Shown here: in pieces, positions 42,497-55,610 of the stretch
Position numbering within the stretch: position 1 is the stretch's first letter
Layout of the letters: every line of letters starts with the position of its first letter
From: Megachile rotundata
Taxonomy: Eukaryota; Arthropoda; Insecta; Hymenoptera; Megachilidae
Direction: 5' to 3'
Assembly: GCF_050947335.1 (NCBI RefSeq)
Contig: NW_027473882.1
Span: forward strand, 62,001 to 126,000
DNA: 64,000 nt
The notes under the pieces: model-generated
What the model saw: the letters and a program-made list of their open reading frames with translations, nothing else
Databases searched by the model: none
What the model was told of the DNA's origin: nothing
Translations under genes and position numbers: made by a program

Positions 42497-45069
42497 GATC
42501 ATATAAGGATAATATGGCTAATAATATGAGTTAGATTGATAATAATAAGAGTAATGAGTATAGTAATTGTAGTTCTATCGATCATTTAAGCATAATATGG
42601 CTAATAATATGAGTTAGATTGATAATAATAAGAGTAATGAGTATAGTAATTGTAGTTCTATCGATCATACCTGCATAATATGGTTAATAATATGAGTTAG
42701 ATTGATAATAATAAGAGTAATAAGTATAGTAATTGTCGTTCTATCGATCATATAAGCATAATATGGCTAATAATATGAGTTAGATTGATAATACTAAGAG
42801 TAGTGAGTATAGTAATTCTCATTCTATCGATCATATAAGCATAATAAGCCTAATAATATGAGTTAGATAGATAATAATAAGAGTAATGAGTATAGTAATT
42901 GTAGTTCTATCGATCATATCTGCATAATATGGTTAATAATATGAGTTAGATTCATAATAATAACAGTAATAAGTATAGTAATTGTCGTTCTATCGATCAT
43001 TTAAGCATAATATGGCTAATAATATGAGTTAGATTGATAATAATAAGAGTAATAAGTATAGTAATTGTCGTTCTATCGGTCATTTAAGCATAATATGGCT
43101 AATAATATGAGTTAGATTGATAATAATAACAGTAATAAGTATAGTAATTGTCGTTCTATCGATAATATAAGCATAATATGGCTAATAATATGAGTTAGAT
43201 TGATAATACTAAGAGTAGTGAGTATAGTAATTGTCGTTCTATCGATCATATAAGCATAATATGGCTAATAATATGAGTTAGATTGATAATAATAACAGTA
43301 ATAAGTAGAGTAATTGTCGTTCTATCGATAATATAAGCATAATATGGCTAATAATGTGAGTTAGGTTGATAATAATAAGAGTAATAAGTATAGTAAATGT
43401 CGCGCTATCGATCATATCTGCATAATATGGTTAATAATATGAGTTAGATTGATAATAGTGAGTGTAATAAGTATAGTAATTGACGTTCTGTCGATCATAT
43501 TAGCATAATATGGTTAATAATATGAGTTACATTGATAATAATAAGAGTAATGAGTATAGTAATTGTCGTTCTATCGATCATATCTGCATAATATGGTTAA
43601 CAGTATGAGTTAGATTGATAATAATAAGAGTAATAAGTATAGTAATTGTCGTTATATCGATCATATAACCATAATATGGCTAATAGCATGAGTTGGATTG
43701 ATAATAATAAGAGTAATGAGTATAGTAATTGTCGTTCTATCGATCATATCTGCATAATATGGTTAATAATATGAGTTAGATTGATAATAATAAGAGTAAT
43801 AAGTATAGTAATTGTCGTTATATCGATCATATAACCATAATATGGCTAATAGCATGAGTTAGATTGATAATAATAAGAGTAATGAGTATAGTAATTGTCG
43901 TTCTATCGATCATATGTGCATAATATGGTTAATAATATGAGTTAGATTGATAATAGTGAGTGTAATAAATATAGTAATTGTCGTTCTATCGCTCATATAA
44001 GCACAATATGGCTAATAATATGAGTTAGATTGATAATAGTAAGAGTAATAAGTATAGTAATTGTCGTTCTATCGATCATATAAGCATAATATGGCTAATA
44101 ATATGAGTTAGATTGATAATACTAAGTGTAATAAGTATAGTAATTGTCGTTCTATCGATCATAATTGCATAATATGGTTAAGAATATGAGTTAGATTGAT
44201 AATAATAAGAGCAATGAGTATAGTAATTGTCGTACTATCGATCATATAAGCATAATATGGCTAATAATATGAGTTAGATTGATAATAATAAGTGTAAAAA
44301 GTAGAGTAATTGTCGTTCGATCGATCATATCTGCATAATATGGTTAATAATATGAGTTAGATTGATAATAGTGAGTGTAATAAATATAGTAATTGTCGTT
44401 CTGTCGATCATATTAGCATAATATGGTTAATAATATGAGTTAGATTGATAATAATAAGAGTAATAAGTATAGTATTTGTCGTTCTATCGATCATATAAGC
44501 ATAATATGGCTAATAATACGAGTTAGATTGATAATAATAAGAGTAATAAGTATAGTAATTGTCGTTCTATCGATCATATAAACACAATATGGCTAATAAT
44601 ATGAGTTAGATTGATAATAATAAGAGTAATGAGTATAGTAATTGTCGTTCTATCGATCATATCTGCATAATATGGTTAACAGTATGAGTTAGATTGATAA
44701 TAATAAGTGTAATAAGTATAGTAATTGTCGTTATATTGATCATATAACCATAATATGGCTAATAGCATGAGTTGGATTGATAATAATAAGAGTAATGAGT
44801 ATAGTAATTGTCGTTCTATCGATCATATCTGCATAATATGGTTAATAATATGAGTTAGATTGATAATAGTGAGTGTAATAAATATAGTAATTGTCGTTCT
44901 GTCGATCATATTAGCATAATATGGTTAATAATATGAGTTAGATTGATAATAATAAGAGTAATAAGTATAGTATTTGTCGTTCTATCGATCATATAAGCAT
45001 AATATGGCTAATAATACGAGTTAGATTGATAATACTAAGAGTAGTGAGTATAGTAATTCTCGTTCTATC
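42497..45069 (+). repeat. Superblock S11 (B-type, 31 monomers)
   Basis: Third monomer 'catacctgc'. It has 'taatgtgagttagg' near 43365, a state shared with S13, S15 and S17. Around 43790 it departs from those blocks and picks up the run seen at 12190-14110, including the AAAAA monomer at 44240-44322 and 'gttaacagtatgag'. Private change: 'ttatattgatc' near 44733, a lost junction CpG. Confidence 0.88.
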
Positions 45070-47974
45070 GATCATATAAGGATAATATGGCTAATAATAT
45101 GAGTTAGATTGATAATAATAAGAGTAATGAGTATAGTAATTGTAGTTCTATCGATCATTTAAGCATAATATGGCTAATAATATGAGTTAGATTGATAATA
45201 ATAAGAGTAATGAGTATAGTAATTGTAGTTCTATCGATCATATCTGCATAATATGGTTAATAATATGAGTTAGATTGATAATAATAAGAGTAATAAGTAT
45301 AGTAATTGTCGTTCTATCGATCATATAAGCATAATATGGCTAATAATATGAGTTAGATTGATAATACTAAGAGTAGTGAGTATAGTAATTCTCATTCTAT
45401 CGATCATATAAGCATAATATGGCTAATAATATGAGTTAGATAGATAATAATAAGAGTAATGAGTATAGTAACTGTAGTTCTATCGATCATATCTGCATAA
45501 TATGGTTAATAATATGAGTTAGATTCATAATAATAACAGTAATAAGTATAGTAATTGTCGTTCTATCGATCATTTAAGCATAATATGGCTAATAATATGA
45601 GTTAGATTGATAATACTAAGGGTAGTGAGTATAGTAATTCTCGTTCTATCGATCATATAAGCATAATATGGCTAATAATATGAGTTGGATTGATAATAAT
45701 AAGAGTAATAAGTATAGTAATTGTCGTTCTATCGATCATATAAGCATAATATGCCTAATAATATGAGTTAGATTGATAATACTAAGAGTAGTGAGTATAG
45801 TAATTCTCATTCTATCGATCATATAAGCATAATATGGCTAATAATATGAGTTAGACAGATAATAGTAAGAGTAATGAGTATAGTAATTGTAGTTCTATCG
45901 ATCATATCTGCATAATATGGTTAATAATATGAGTTAGATTCATAATAATAATAGTAATAAGTATAGTAATTGTCGTTCTATCGATAATATAACCATAATA
46001 TGGCTAATAATATGAGTTAGATTGATAATACTAAGAGTAGTGAGTATAGTAATTCTCGTTCTATCGATCATATAAGCATAATATCGCTAATAATATGAGT
46101 TAGATTGATAATAATAAGAGTAATAAGTACAGTAATTGTCGTTCTATCGATCATATAAGCATAATAAGGCTAATAATATGAGTTAGAGTGATAATACTAA
46201 GTGTAGTGAGTATAGTAATTCTCATTCTATCGATCATATAAGCATAATAAGCCTAATAATATGAGTTAGATAGATAATAATAAGAGTAATGAGTATAGTA
46301 ATTGTAGTTCTATCGATCATATCTGCATAATATGGTTAATAATATGAGTTAGATTGATAATAATAAGAGTAATAAGTATAGTAATTGTCGTTCTCTCGAT
46401 CATACAAGCATAATATGGCTAATAATATGAGTTAGAGTGATAATACTAAGAGTAGTGAGTATAGTAATTCTCATTCTATCGATCATATAAGCATAATATG
46501 GCTAATAATAGGAGTTAGATTGATAATAATAACAGTAATAAGTATAGTAATTGTCGTTCTATCGATAATATAAGCATAATATGGCTATTAATTTGAGTTA
46601 GATTCACAATAATAAGAGTAATAAGTATAGTAATTGTCGTTCTATCGATCATATAAGCATAATATGGTTAATAATATGAGTTAGATTTATAATAATAAGA
46701 GTAATAAGTATAGTAATTGTCGTTCTATCGATCATATCTGCCTAATATGGTTAATAATATGAGTTAGATTGATAATAGTGAGTGTAATAAGTATAGTAAT
46801 TGTCGTTCTGTCGATCATATTAGCATAATATGGTTAATAATATGAGTTAGATTGATAATAATAAGAGTAATAAGTATAGTATTTGTCGTTCTATCGATCA
46901 TATAAGCATAATATGGCTAATAATACGAGTTAGATTGATAATAATAAGAGTAATAAGTATAGTAATTGTCGTTCTATCGATCATATAAGCATAATATGGC
47001 TAATAATATGAGTTAGATTGATAATACTAAGAGTGTTGAGTATAGTAATTGTCGTTCTATCGATCATATAAGCATAATATGGCTAATAATATGAGTTAGA
47101 TTGATAATAATAACAGTAATAAGTAGAGTAATTGTCGTTCTATCGATAATATAAGCATAATATGGCTAATAATATGAGTTAGATTGATAATACTAAGAGT
47201 AGTGAGTATAGTAATTGTCGTTCTATCGATCATATAAGCATAATATGGCTAATAATATGAGTTAGATTGATAATAATAAGAGTAATAAGTATAGTAATTG
47301 TCGTTATATCGATCATATAACCATAATATGGCTAATAGCATGAGTTGGATTGATAATAATAAGAGTAATGAGTATAGTAATTGTCGTTCTATCGATCATA
47401 TCTGCATAATATGGTTAATAATATGAGTTAGATTGATAATAGTAAGTGTAATAAATATAGTAATTGTCGTTCTATCGCTCATATTAGCACAATATGGCTA
47501 ATAACATGAGTTAGATTGATAATAATAAGAGTAATAAGTATAGTAATTGTCGTTCTATCGATCATATAAGCATAATATGGCTAATAATATGAGTTAGATT
47601 GATAATAATAACAGTAATAAGTAGAGTAATTGTCGTTCTATCGATAATATAAGCATAATATGGCTAATAATTAGAGTTAGGTTGATAATAATAAGAGTAA
47701 TAAGTATAGTAAATGTCGCGCTATCGATCATATCTGCATAATATGGTTAATAATATGAGTTAGATTGATAATAGTGAGTGTAATAAGTATAGTAATTGAC
47801 GTTCTGTCGATCATATTAGCATAATATGGTTAATAGTATGAGTTACATTGATAATAATAAGAGTAATAAGTATAGTATTTGTCGTTCTATCGATCATATA
47901 AGCATAATATGGCTAATAATACGAGTTAGATTGATAATACTAAGAGTAGTGAGTATAGTAATTCTCGTTCTATC
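45070..47974 (+). repeat. Superblock S12 (A-type, 35 monomers, full length)
   Basis: Near-identical to S10 at an offset of 5478 bp, including 'gacagataatagtaag' near 45853 and the ordering of all diagnostic monomers checked. The differences I noticed are the S10-private changes near 41870 and 42374. Confidence 0.9.
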
Positions 47975-49634
47975 GATCATATAAGGATAATATGGCTAAT
48001 AATATGAGTTAGATTGATAATAATAAGAGTAATGAGTATAGTAATTGTAGTTCTATCGATCATTTAAGCATAATATGGCTAATAATATGAGTTAGATTGA
48101 TAATAATAAGAGTAATGAGTATAGTAATTGTAGTTCTATCGATCATACCTGCATAATATGGTTAATAATATGAGTTAGATTGATAATAATAAGAGTAATA
48201 AGTATAGTAATTGTCGTTCTATCGATCATATAAGCATAATATGGCTAATAATATGAGTTAGATTGATAATACTAAGAGTAGTGAGTATAGTAATTCTCAT
48301 TCTATCGATCATATAAGCATAATAAGCCTAATAATATGAGTTAGATAGATAATAATAAGAGTAATGAGTATAGTAATTGTAGTTCTATCGATCATATCTG
48401 CATAATATGGTTAATAATATGAGTTAGATTCATAATAATAACAGTAATAAGTATAGTAATTGTCGTTCTATCGATCATTTAAGCATAATATGGCTAATAA
48501 TATGAGTTAGATTGATAATAATAAGAGTAATAAGTATAGTAATTGTCGTTCTATCGGTCATTTAAGCATTATATGGCTAATAATATGAGTTAGATTGATA
48601 ATAATAACAGTAATAAGTATAGTAATTGTCGTTCTATCGATAATATAAGCATAATATGGCTAATAATATGAGTTAGATTGATAATACTAAGAGTAGTGAG
48701 TATAGTAATTGTCGTTCTATCGATCATATAAGCATAATATGGCTAATAATATGAGTTAGATTGATAATAATAACAGTAATAAGTAGAGTAATTGTCGTTC
48801 TATCGATAATATAAGCATAATATGGCTAATAATGTGAGTTAGGTTGATAATAATAAGAGTAATAAGTATAGTAAATGTCGCGCTATCGATCATATCTGCA
48901 TAATATGGTTAATAATATGAGTTAGATTGATAATAGTGAGTGTAATAAGTATAGTAATTGACGTTCTGTCGATCATATTAGCATAATATGGTTAATAATA
49001 TGAGTTACATTGATAATAATAAGAGTAATGAGTATAGTAATTGTCGTTCTATCGATCATATCTGCATAATATGGTTAACAGTATGAGTTAGATTGATAAT
49101 AATAAGAGTAATAAGTATAGTAATTGTCGTTATATCGATCATATAACCATAATATGGCTAATAGCATGAGTTGGATTGATAATAATAAGAGTAATGAGTA
49201 TAGTAATTGTCGTTCTATCGATCATATCTGCATAATATGGTTAATAATATGAGTTAGATTGATAATAATAAGAGTAATGAGTATAGTAATTGTCGTTCTA
49301 TCGATCATATCTGCATAATATGGTTAACAGTATGAGTTAGATTGATAATAATAAGAGTAATGAGTATAGTAATTGTCGTTCTATCGATCATATCTGCATA
49401 ATATGGTTAATAATATGAGTTAGATTGATAATAGTGAGTGTAATAAATATAGTAATTGTCGTTCTGTCGATCATATTAGCATAATATGGTTAATAATATG
49501 AGTTAGATTGATAATAACAAGAGTAATAAGTATAGTATTTGTCGTTCTATCGATCATATAAGCATAATATGGCTAATAATACGAGTTAGATTGATAATAC
49601 TAAGAGTAGTGAGTATAGTAATTCTCGTTCTATC
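47975..49634 (+). repeat. Superblock S13 (B20-type, 20 monomers)
   Basis: First of three 20-monomer B blocks (with 51129 and 53951). Shared private states are 'agcattatatgg' near 48566, 'taatgtgagttagg' near 48831, a duplicated 'ctgc...gtaatgag' monomer pair near 49260-49400 and 'gataataacaagag' near 49510. It represents a shortened S11-like block. Confidence 0.92.
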
Positions 49635-50215
49635 GATCATATAAGGATAATATGGCTAATAATATGAGTTAGATTGATAATAATAAGAGTAATGAGTATA
49701 GTAATTGTAGATCTATCGATCATTTAAGCATAATATGGCTAATAATATGAGTTAGATTGATAATAATAAGAGTAATGAGTATAGTAATTGTAGTTCTATC
49801 GATCATATCTGCATAATATGGTTAATAATATGAGTTAGATTGATAATAATAAGAGTAATAAGTATAGTAATTGTCGTTCTATCGATCATATAAGCATAAT
49901 ATGGCTAATAATATGAGTTAGATTGATAATACTAAGAGTAGTGAGTATAGTAATTCTCATTCTATCGATCATATAAGCATAATATGGCTAATAATATGAG
50001 TTAGATAGATAATAATAAGAGTAATGAGTATAGTAACTGTAGTTCTATCGATCATATCTGCATAATATGGTTAATAATATGAGTTAGATTCATAATAATA
50101 ACAGTAATAAGTATAGTAATTGTCGTTCTATCGATCATTTAAGCGTAATATGGCTAATAATATGAGTTAGATTGATAATACTAAGGGTAGTGAGTATAGT
50201 AATTCTCGTTCTATC

Positions 50216-50298
50216 GATCATATAAGCATAATATGGCTAATAATATGAGTTGGATTGATAATAATAACAGTAATAAGTAGAGTAATTGTCGTTCTATC
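50216..50298 (+). repeat. Chimeric monomer 1 in S14
   Basis: 'gagttggattg' left half of the A-head class joined to 'aacagtaataagtagag' of the class that normally follows many monomers later. First of two adjacent chimeras. Confidence 0.85.
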
Positions 50299-50381
50299 GA
50301 TAATATAAGCATAATATGGCTAATAATTAGAGTTAGGTTGATAATAATAAGAGTAGTGAGTATAGTAATTGTCGTTCTATC
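50299..50381 (+). repeat. Chimeric monomer 2 in S14
   Basis: 'taattagagttaggttg' left half joined to 'agtagtgagtatag' right half. The two source classes meet in the identical 'aagagta' stretch at positions 51-57. Two exchanges in neighbouring monomers suggest successive events or gene conversion. Confidence 0.85.
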
Positions 50382-51128
50382 GATCATATAAGCATAATAT
50401 GGCTAATAATACGAGTTAGATTGATAATAATAAGAGTAATAAGTATAGTAATTGTCGTTATATCGATCATATAACCATAATATGGCTAATAGCATGAGTT
50501 GGATTGATAATAATAAGAGTAATGAGTATAGTAATTGTCGTTCTATCGATCATATCTGCATAATATGGTTAATAATATGAGTTAGATTGATAATAGTAAG
50601 TGTAATAAATATAGTAATTGTCGTTCTATCGCTCATATTAGCACAATATGGCTAATAACATGAGTTAGATTGATAATAATAAGAGTAATAAGTATAGTAA
50701 TTGTCGTTCTATCGATCATATAAGCATAATATGGCTAATAATATGAGTTAGATTGATAATAATAACAGTAATAAGTAGAGTAATTGTCGTTCTATCGATA
50801 ATATAAGCATAATATGGCTAATAATTAGAGTTAGGTTGATAATAATAAGAGTAATAAGTATAGTAAATGTCGCGCTATCGATCATATCTGCATAATATGG
50901 TTAATAATATGAGTTAGATTGATAATAGTGAGTGTAATAAGTATAGTAATTGACGTTCTGTCGATCATATTAGCATAATATGGTTAATAGTATGAGTTAC
51001 ATTGATAATAATAAGAGTAATAAGTATAGTATTTGTCGTTCTATCGATCATATAAGCATAATATGGCTAATAATACGAGTTAGATTGATAATACTAAGAG
51101 TAGTGAGTATAGTAATTCTCGTTCTATC

Positions 51129-52788
51129 GATCATATAAGGATAATATGGCTAATAATATGAGTTAGATTGATAATAATAAGAGTAATGAGTATAGTAATT
51201 GTAGTTCTATCGATCATTTAAGCATAATATGGCTAATAATATGAGTTAGATTGATAATAATAAGAGTAATGAGTATAGTAATTGTAGTTCTATCGATCAT
51301 ACCTGCATAATATGGTTAATAATATGAGTTAGATTGATAATAATAAGAGTAATAAGTATAGTAATTGTCGTTCTATCGATCATATAAGCATAATATGGCT
51401 AATAATATGAGTTAGATTGATAATACTAAGAGTAGTGAGTATAGTAATTCTCATTCTATCGATCATATAAGCATAATAAGCCTAATAATATGAGTTAGAT
51501 AGATAATAATAAGAGTAATGAGTATAGTAATTGTAGTTCTATCGATCATATCTGCATAATATGGTTAATAATATGAGTTAGATTCATAATAATAACAGTA
51601 ATAAGTATAGTAATTGTCGTTCTATCGATCATTTAAGCATAATATGGCTAATAATATGAGTTAGATTGATAATAATAAGAGTAATAAGTATAGTAATTGT
51701 CGTTCTATCGGTCATTTAAGCATTATATGGCTAATAATATGAGTTAGATTGATAATAATAACAGTAATAAGTATAGTAATTGTCGTTCTATCGATAATAT
51801 AAGCATAATATGGCTAATAATATGAGTTAGATTGATAATACTAAGAGTAGTGAGTATAGTAATTGTCGTTCTATCGATCATATAAGCATAATATGGCTAA
51901 TAATATGAGTTAGATTGATAATAATAACAGTAATAAGTAGAGTAATTGTCGTTCTATCGATAATATAAGCATAATATGGCTAATAATGTGAGTTAGGTTG
52001 ATAATAATAAGAGTAATAAGTATAGTAAATGTCGCGCTATCGATCATATCTGCATAATATGGTTAATAATATGAGTTAGATTGATAATAGTGAGTGTAAT
52101 AAGTATAGTAATTGACGTTCTGTCGATCATATTAGCATAATATGGTTAATAATATGAGTTACATTGATAATAATAAGAGTAATGAGTATAGTAATTGTCG
52201 TTCTATCGATCATATCTGCATAATATGGTTAACAGTATGAGTTAGATTGATAATAATAAGAGTAATAAGTATAGTAATTGTCGTTATATCGATCATATAA
52301 CCATAATATGGCTAATAGCATGAGTTGGATTGATAATAATAAGAGTAATGAGTATAGTAATTGTCGTTCTATCGATCATATCTGCATAATATGGTTAATA
52401 ATATGAGTTAGATTGATAATAATAAGAGTAATGAGTATAGTAATTGTCGTTCTATCGATCATATCTGCATAATATGGTTAACAGTATGAGTTAGATTGAT
52501 AATAATAAGAGTAATGAGTATAGTAATTGTCGTTCTATCGATCATATCTGCATAATATGGTTAATAATATGAGTTAGATTGATAATAGTGAGTGTAATAA
52601 ATATAGTAATTGTCGTTCTGTCGATCATATTAGCATAATATGGTTAATAATATGAGTTAGATTGATAATAACAAGAGTAATAAGTATAGTATTTGTCGTT
52701 CTATCGATCATATAAGCATAATATGGCTAATAATACGAGTTAGATTGATAATACTAAGAGTAGTGAGTATAGTAATTCTCGTTCTATC
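51129..52788 (+). repeat. Superblock S15 (B20-type, 20 monomers)
   Basis: Same length and same private states as S13 and S17 ('agcattatatgg' near 51720, 'gataataacaagag' near 52664). I saw no difference from S17 in the first 600 bp compared directly, at an offset of 34 monomers (2822 bp). Confidence 0.92.
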
Positions 52789-53950
52789 GATCATATAAGG
52801 ATAATATGGCTAATAATATGAGTTAGATTGATAATAATAAGAGTAATGAGTATAGTAATTGTAGTTCTATCGATCATTTAAGCATAATATGGCTAATAAT
52901 ATGAGTTAGATTGATAATAATAAGAGTAATGAGTATAGTAATTGTAGTTCTATCGATCATATCTGCATAATATGGTTAATAATATGAGTTAGATTGATAA
53001 TAATAAGAGTAATAAGTATAGTAATTGTCGTTCTATCGATCATATAAGCATAATATGGCTAATAATATGAGTTAGATTGATAATACTAAGAGTAGTGAGT
53101 ATAGTAATTCTCATTCTATCGATCATATAAGCATAATATGGCTAATAATATGAGTTAGATAGATAATAATAAGAGTAATGAGTATAGTAACTGTAGTTCT
53201 ATCGATCATATCTGCATAATATGGTTAATAATATGAGTTAGATTGATAATAATAAGAGTAATAAGTATAGTAATTGTCGTTATATCGATCATATAACCAT
53301 AATATGGCTAATAGCATGAGTTGGATTGATAATAATAAGAGTAATGAGTATAGTAATTGTCGTTCTATCGATCATATCTGCATAATATGGTTAATAATAT
53401 GAGTTAGATTGATAATAGTAAGTGTAATAAATATAGTAATTGTCGTTCTATCGCTCATATTAGCACAATATGGCTAATAACATGAGTTAGATTGATAATA
53501 ATAAGAGTAATAAGTATAGTAATTGTCGTTCTATCGATCATATAAGCATAATATGGCTAATAATATGAGTTAGATTGATAATAATAACAGTAATAAGTAG
53601 AGTAATTGTCGTTCTATCGATAATATAAGCATAATATGGCTAATAATTAGAGTTAGGTTGATAATAATAAGAGTAATAAGTATAGTAAATGTCGCGCTAT
53701 CGATCATATCTGCATAATATGGTTAATAATATGAGTTAGATTGATAATAGTGAGTGTAATAAGTATAGTAATTGACGTTCTGTCGATCATATTAGCATAA
53801 TATGGTTAATAGTATGAGTTACATTGATAATAATAAGAGTAATAAGTATAGTATTTGTCGTTCTATCGATCATATAAGCATAATATGGCTAATAATACGA
53901 GTTAGATTGATAATACTAAGAGTAGTGAGTATAGTAATTCTCGTTCTATC
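52789..53950 (+). repeat. Superblock S16 (A-type, 14 monomers, internal loss of 21)
   Basis: A-type head ('gtaactgtag' near 53188) joined directly to the A-type tail by the chimeric copy 53204-53286. This is the shortest complete superblock in the window. The tail has 'taatagtatgag' near 53806, the A-type state. Confidence 0.9.
53204..53286 (+). repeat. Chimeric monomer, deletion point in S16
   Basis: 'catatctgc' head from the sixth monomer of an A block joined, within 'gataataataag', to a monomer ending 'gttatatc'. It accounts for the 21 monomers missing relative to the full A block. Confidence 0.86.
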
Positions 53951-55610
53951 GATCATATAAGGATAATATGGCTAATAATATGAGTTAGATTGATAATAAT
54001 AAGAGTAATGAGTATAGTAATTGTAGTTCTATCGATCATTTAAGCATAATATGGCTAATAATATGAGTTAGATTGATAATAATAAGAGTAATGAGTATAG
54101 TAATTGTAGTTCTATCGATCATACCTGCATAATATGGTTAATAATATGAGTTAGATTGATAATAATAAGAGTAATAAGTATAGTAATTGTCGTTCTATCG
54201 ATCATATAAGCATAATATGGCTAATAATATGAGTTAGATTGATAATACTAAGAGTAGTGAGTATAGTAATTCTCATTCTATCGATCATATAAGCATAATA
54301 AGCCTAATAATATGAGTTAGATAGATAATAATAAGAGTAATGAGTATAGTAATTGTAGTTCTATCGATCATATCTGCATAATATGGTTAATAATATGAGT
54401 TAGATTCATAATAATAACAGTAATAAGTATAGTAATTGTCGTTCTATCGATCATTTAAGCATAATATGGCTAATAATATGAGTTAGATTGATAATAATAA
54501 GAGTAATAAGTATAGTAATTGTCGTTCTATCGGTCATTTAAGCATTATATGGCTAATAATATGAGTTAGATTGATAATAATAACAGTAATAAGTATAGTA
54601 ATTGTCGTTCTATCGATAATATAAGCATAATATGGCTAATAATATGAGTTAGATTGATAATACTAAGAGTAGTGAGTATAGTAATTGTCGTTCTATCGAT
54701 CATATAAGCATAATATGGCTAATAATATGAGTTAGATTGATAATAATAACAGTAATAAGTAGAGTAATTGTCGTTCTATCGATAATATAAGCATAATATG
54801 GCTAATAATGTGAGTTAGGTTGATAATAATAAGAGTAATAAGTATAGTAAATGTCGCGCTATCGATCATATCTGCATAATATGGTTAATAATATGAGTTA
54901 GATTGATAATAGTGAGTGTAATAAGTATAGTAATTGACGTTCTGTCGATCATATTAGCATAATATGGTTAATAATATGAGTTACATTGATAATAATAAGA
55001 GTAATGAGTATAGTAATTGTCGTTCTATCGATCATATCTGCATAATATGGTTAACAGTATGAGTTAGATTGATAATAATAAGAGTAATAAGTATAGTAAT
55101 TGTCGTTATATCGATCATATAACCATAATATGGCTAATAGCATGAGTTGGATTGATAATAATAAGAGTAATGAGTATAGTAATTGTCGTTCTATCGATCA
55201 TATCTGCATAATATGGTTAATAATATGAGTTAGATTGATAATAATAAGAGTAATGAGTATAGTAATTGTCGTTCTATCGATCATATCTGCATAATATGGT
55301 TAACAGTATGAGTTAGATTGATAATAATAAGAGTAATGAGTATAGTAATTGTCGTTCTATCGATCATATCTGCATAATATGGTTAATAATATGAGTTAGA
55401 TTGATAATAGTGAGTGTAATAAATATAGTAATTGTCGTTCTGTCGATCATATTAGCATAATATGGTTAATAATATGAGTTAGATTGATAATAACAAGAGT
55501 AATAAGTATAGTATTTGTCGTTCTATCGATCATATAAGCATAATATGGCTAATAATACGAGTTAGATTGATAATACTAAGAGTAGTGAGTATAGTAATTC
55601 TCGTTCTATC
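53951..55610 (+). repeat. Superblock S17 (B20-type, 20 monomers)
   Basis: Third 20-monomer B block, with 'agcattatatgg' near 54540 and 'gataataacaagag' near 55485. Same monomer order as S13 and S15. Confidence 0.92.

Larger units (their letters stand above)
49635..51128 (+). repeat. Superblock S14 (A-type, 18 monomers, internal loss of 17)
   Basis: It keeps the A-type head and tail but lacks the middle 17 monomers of the 35-monomer form. Two successive chimeric copies (50216-50298 and 50299-50381) mark the loss. A private 'gtagatctatc' near 49708 creates AGATCT. The tail from about 50400 matches S12 from about 47240. Confidence 0.9.

Noticed and set aside
47975..55610. Assembly artefact as sole explanation of identical blocks
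   Set aside because: Cannot be excluded without reads. The intervening A blocks differ in length by clean chimeric joins, which an artefactual copy would not readily produce, so it is kept as a real feature with a caveat.
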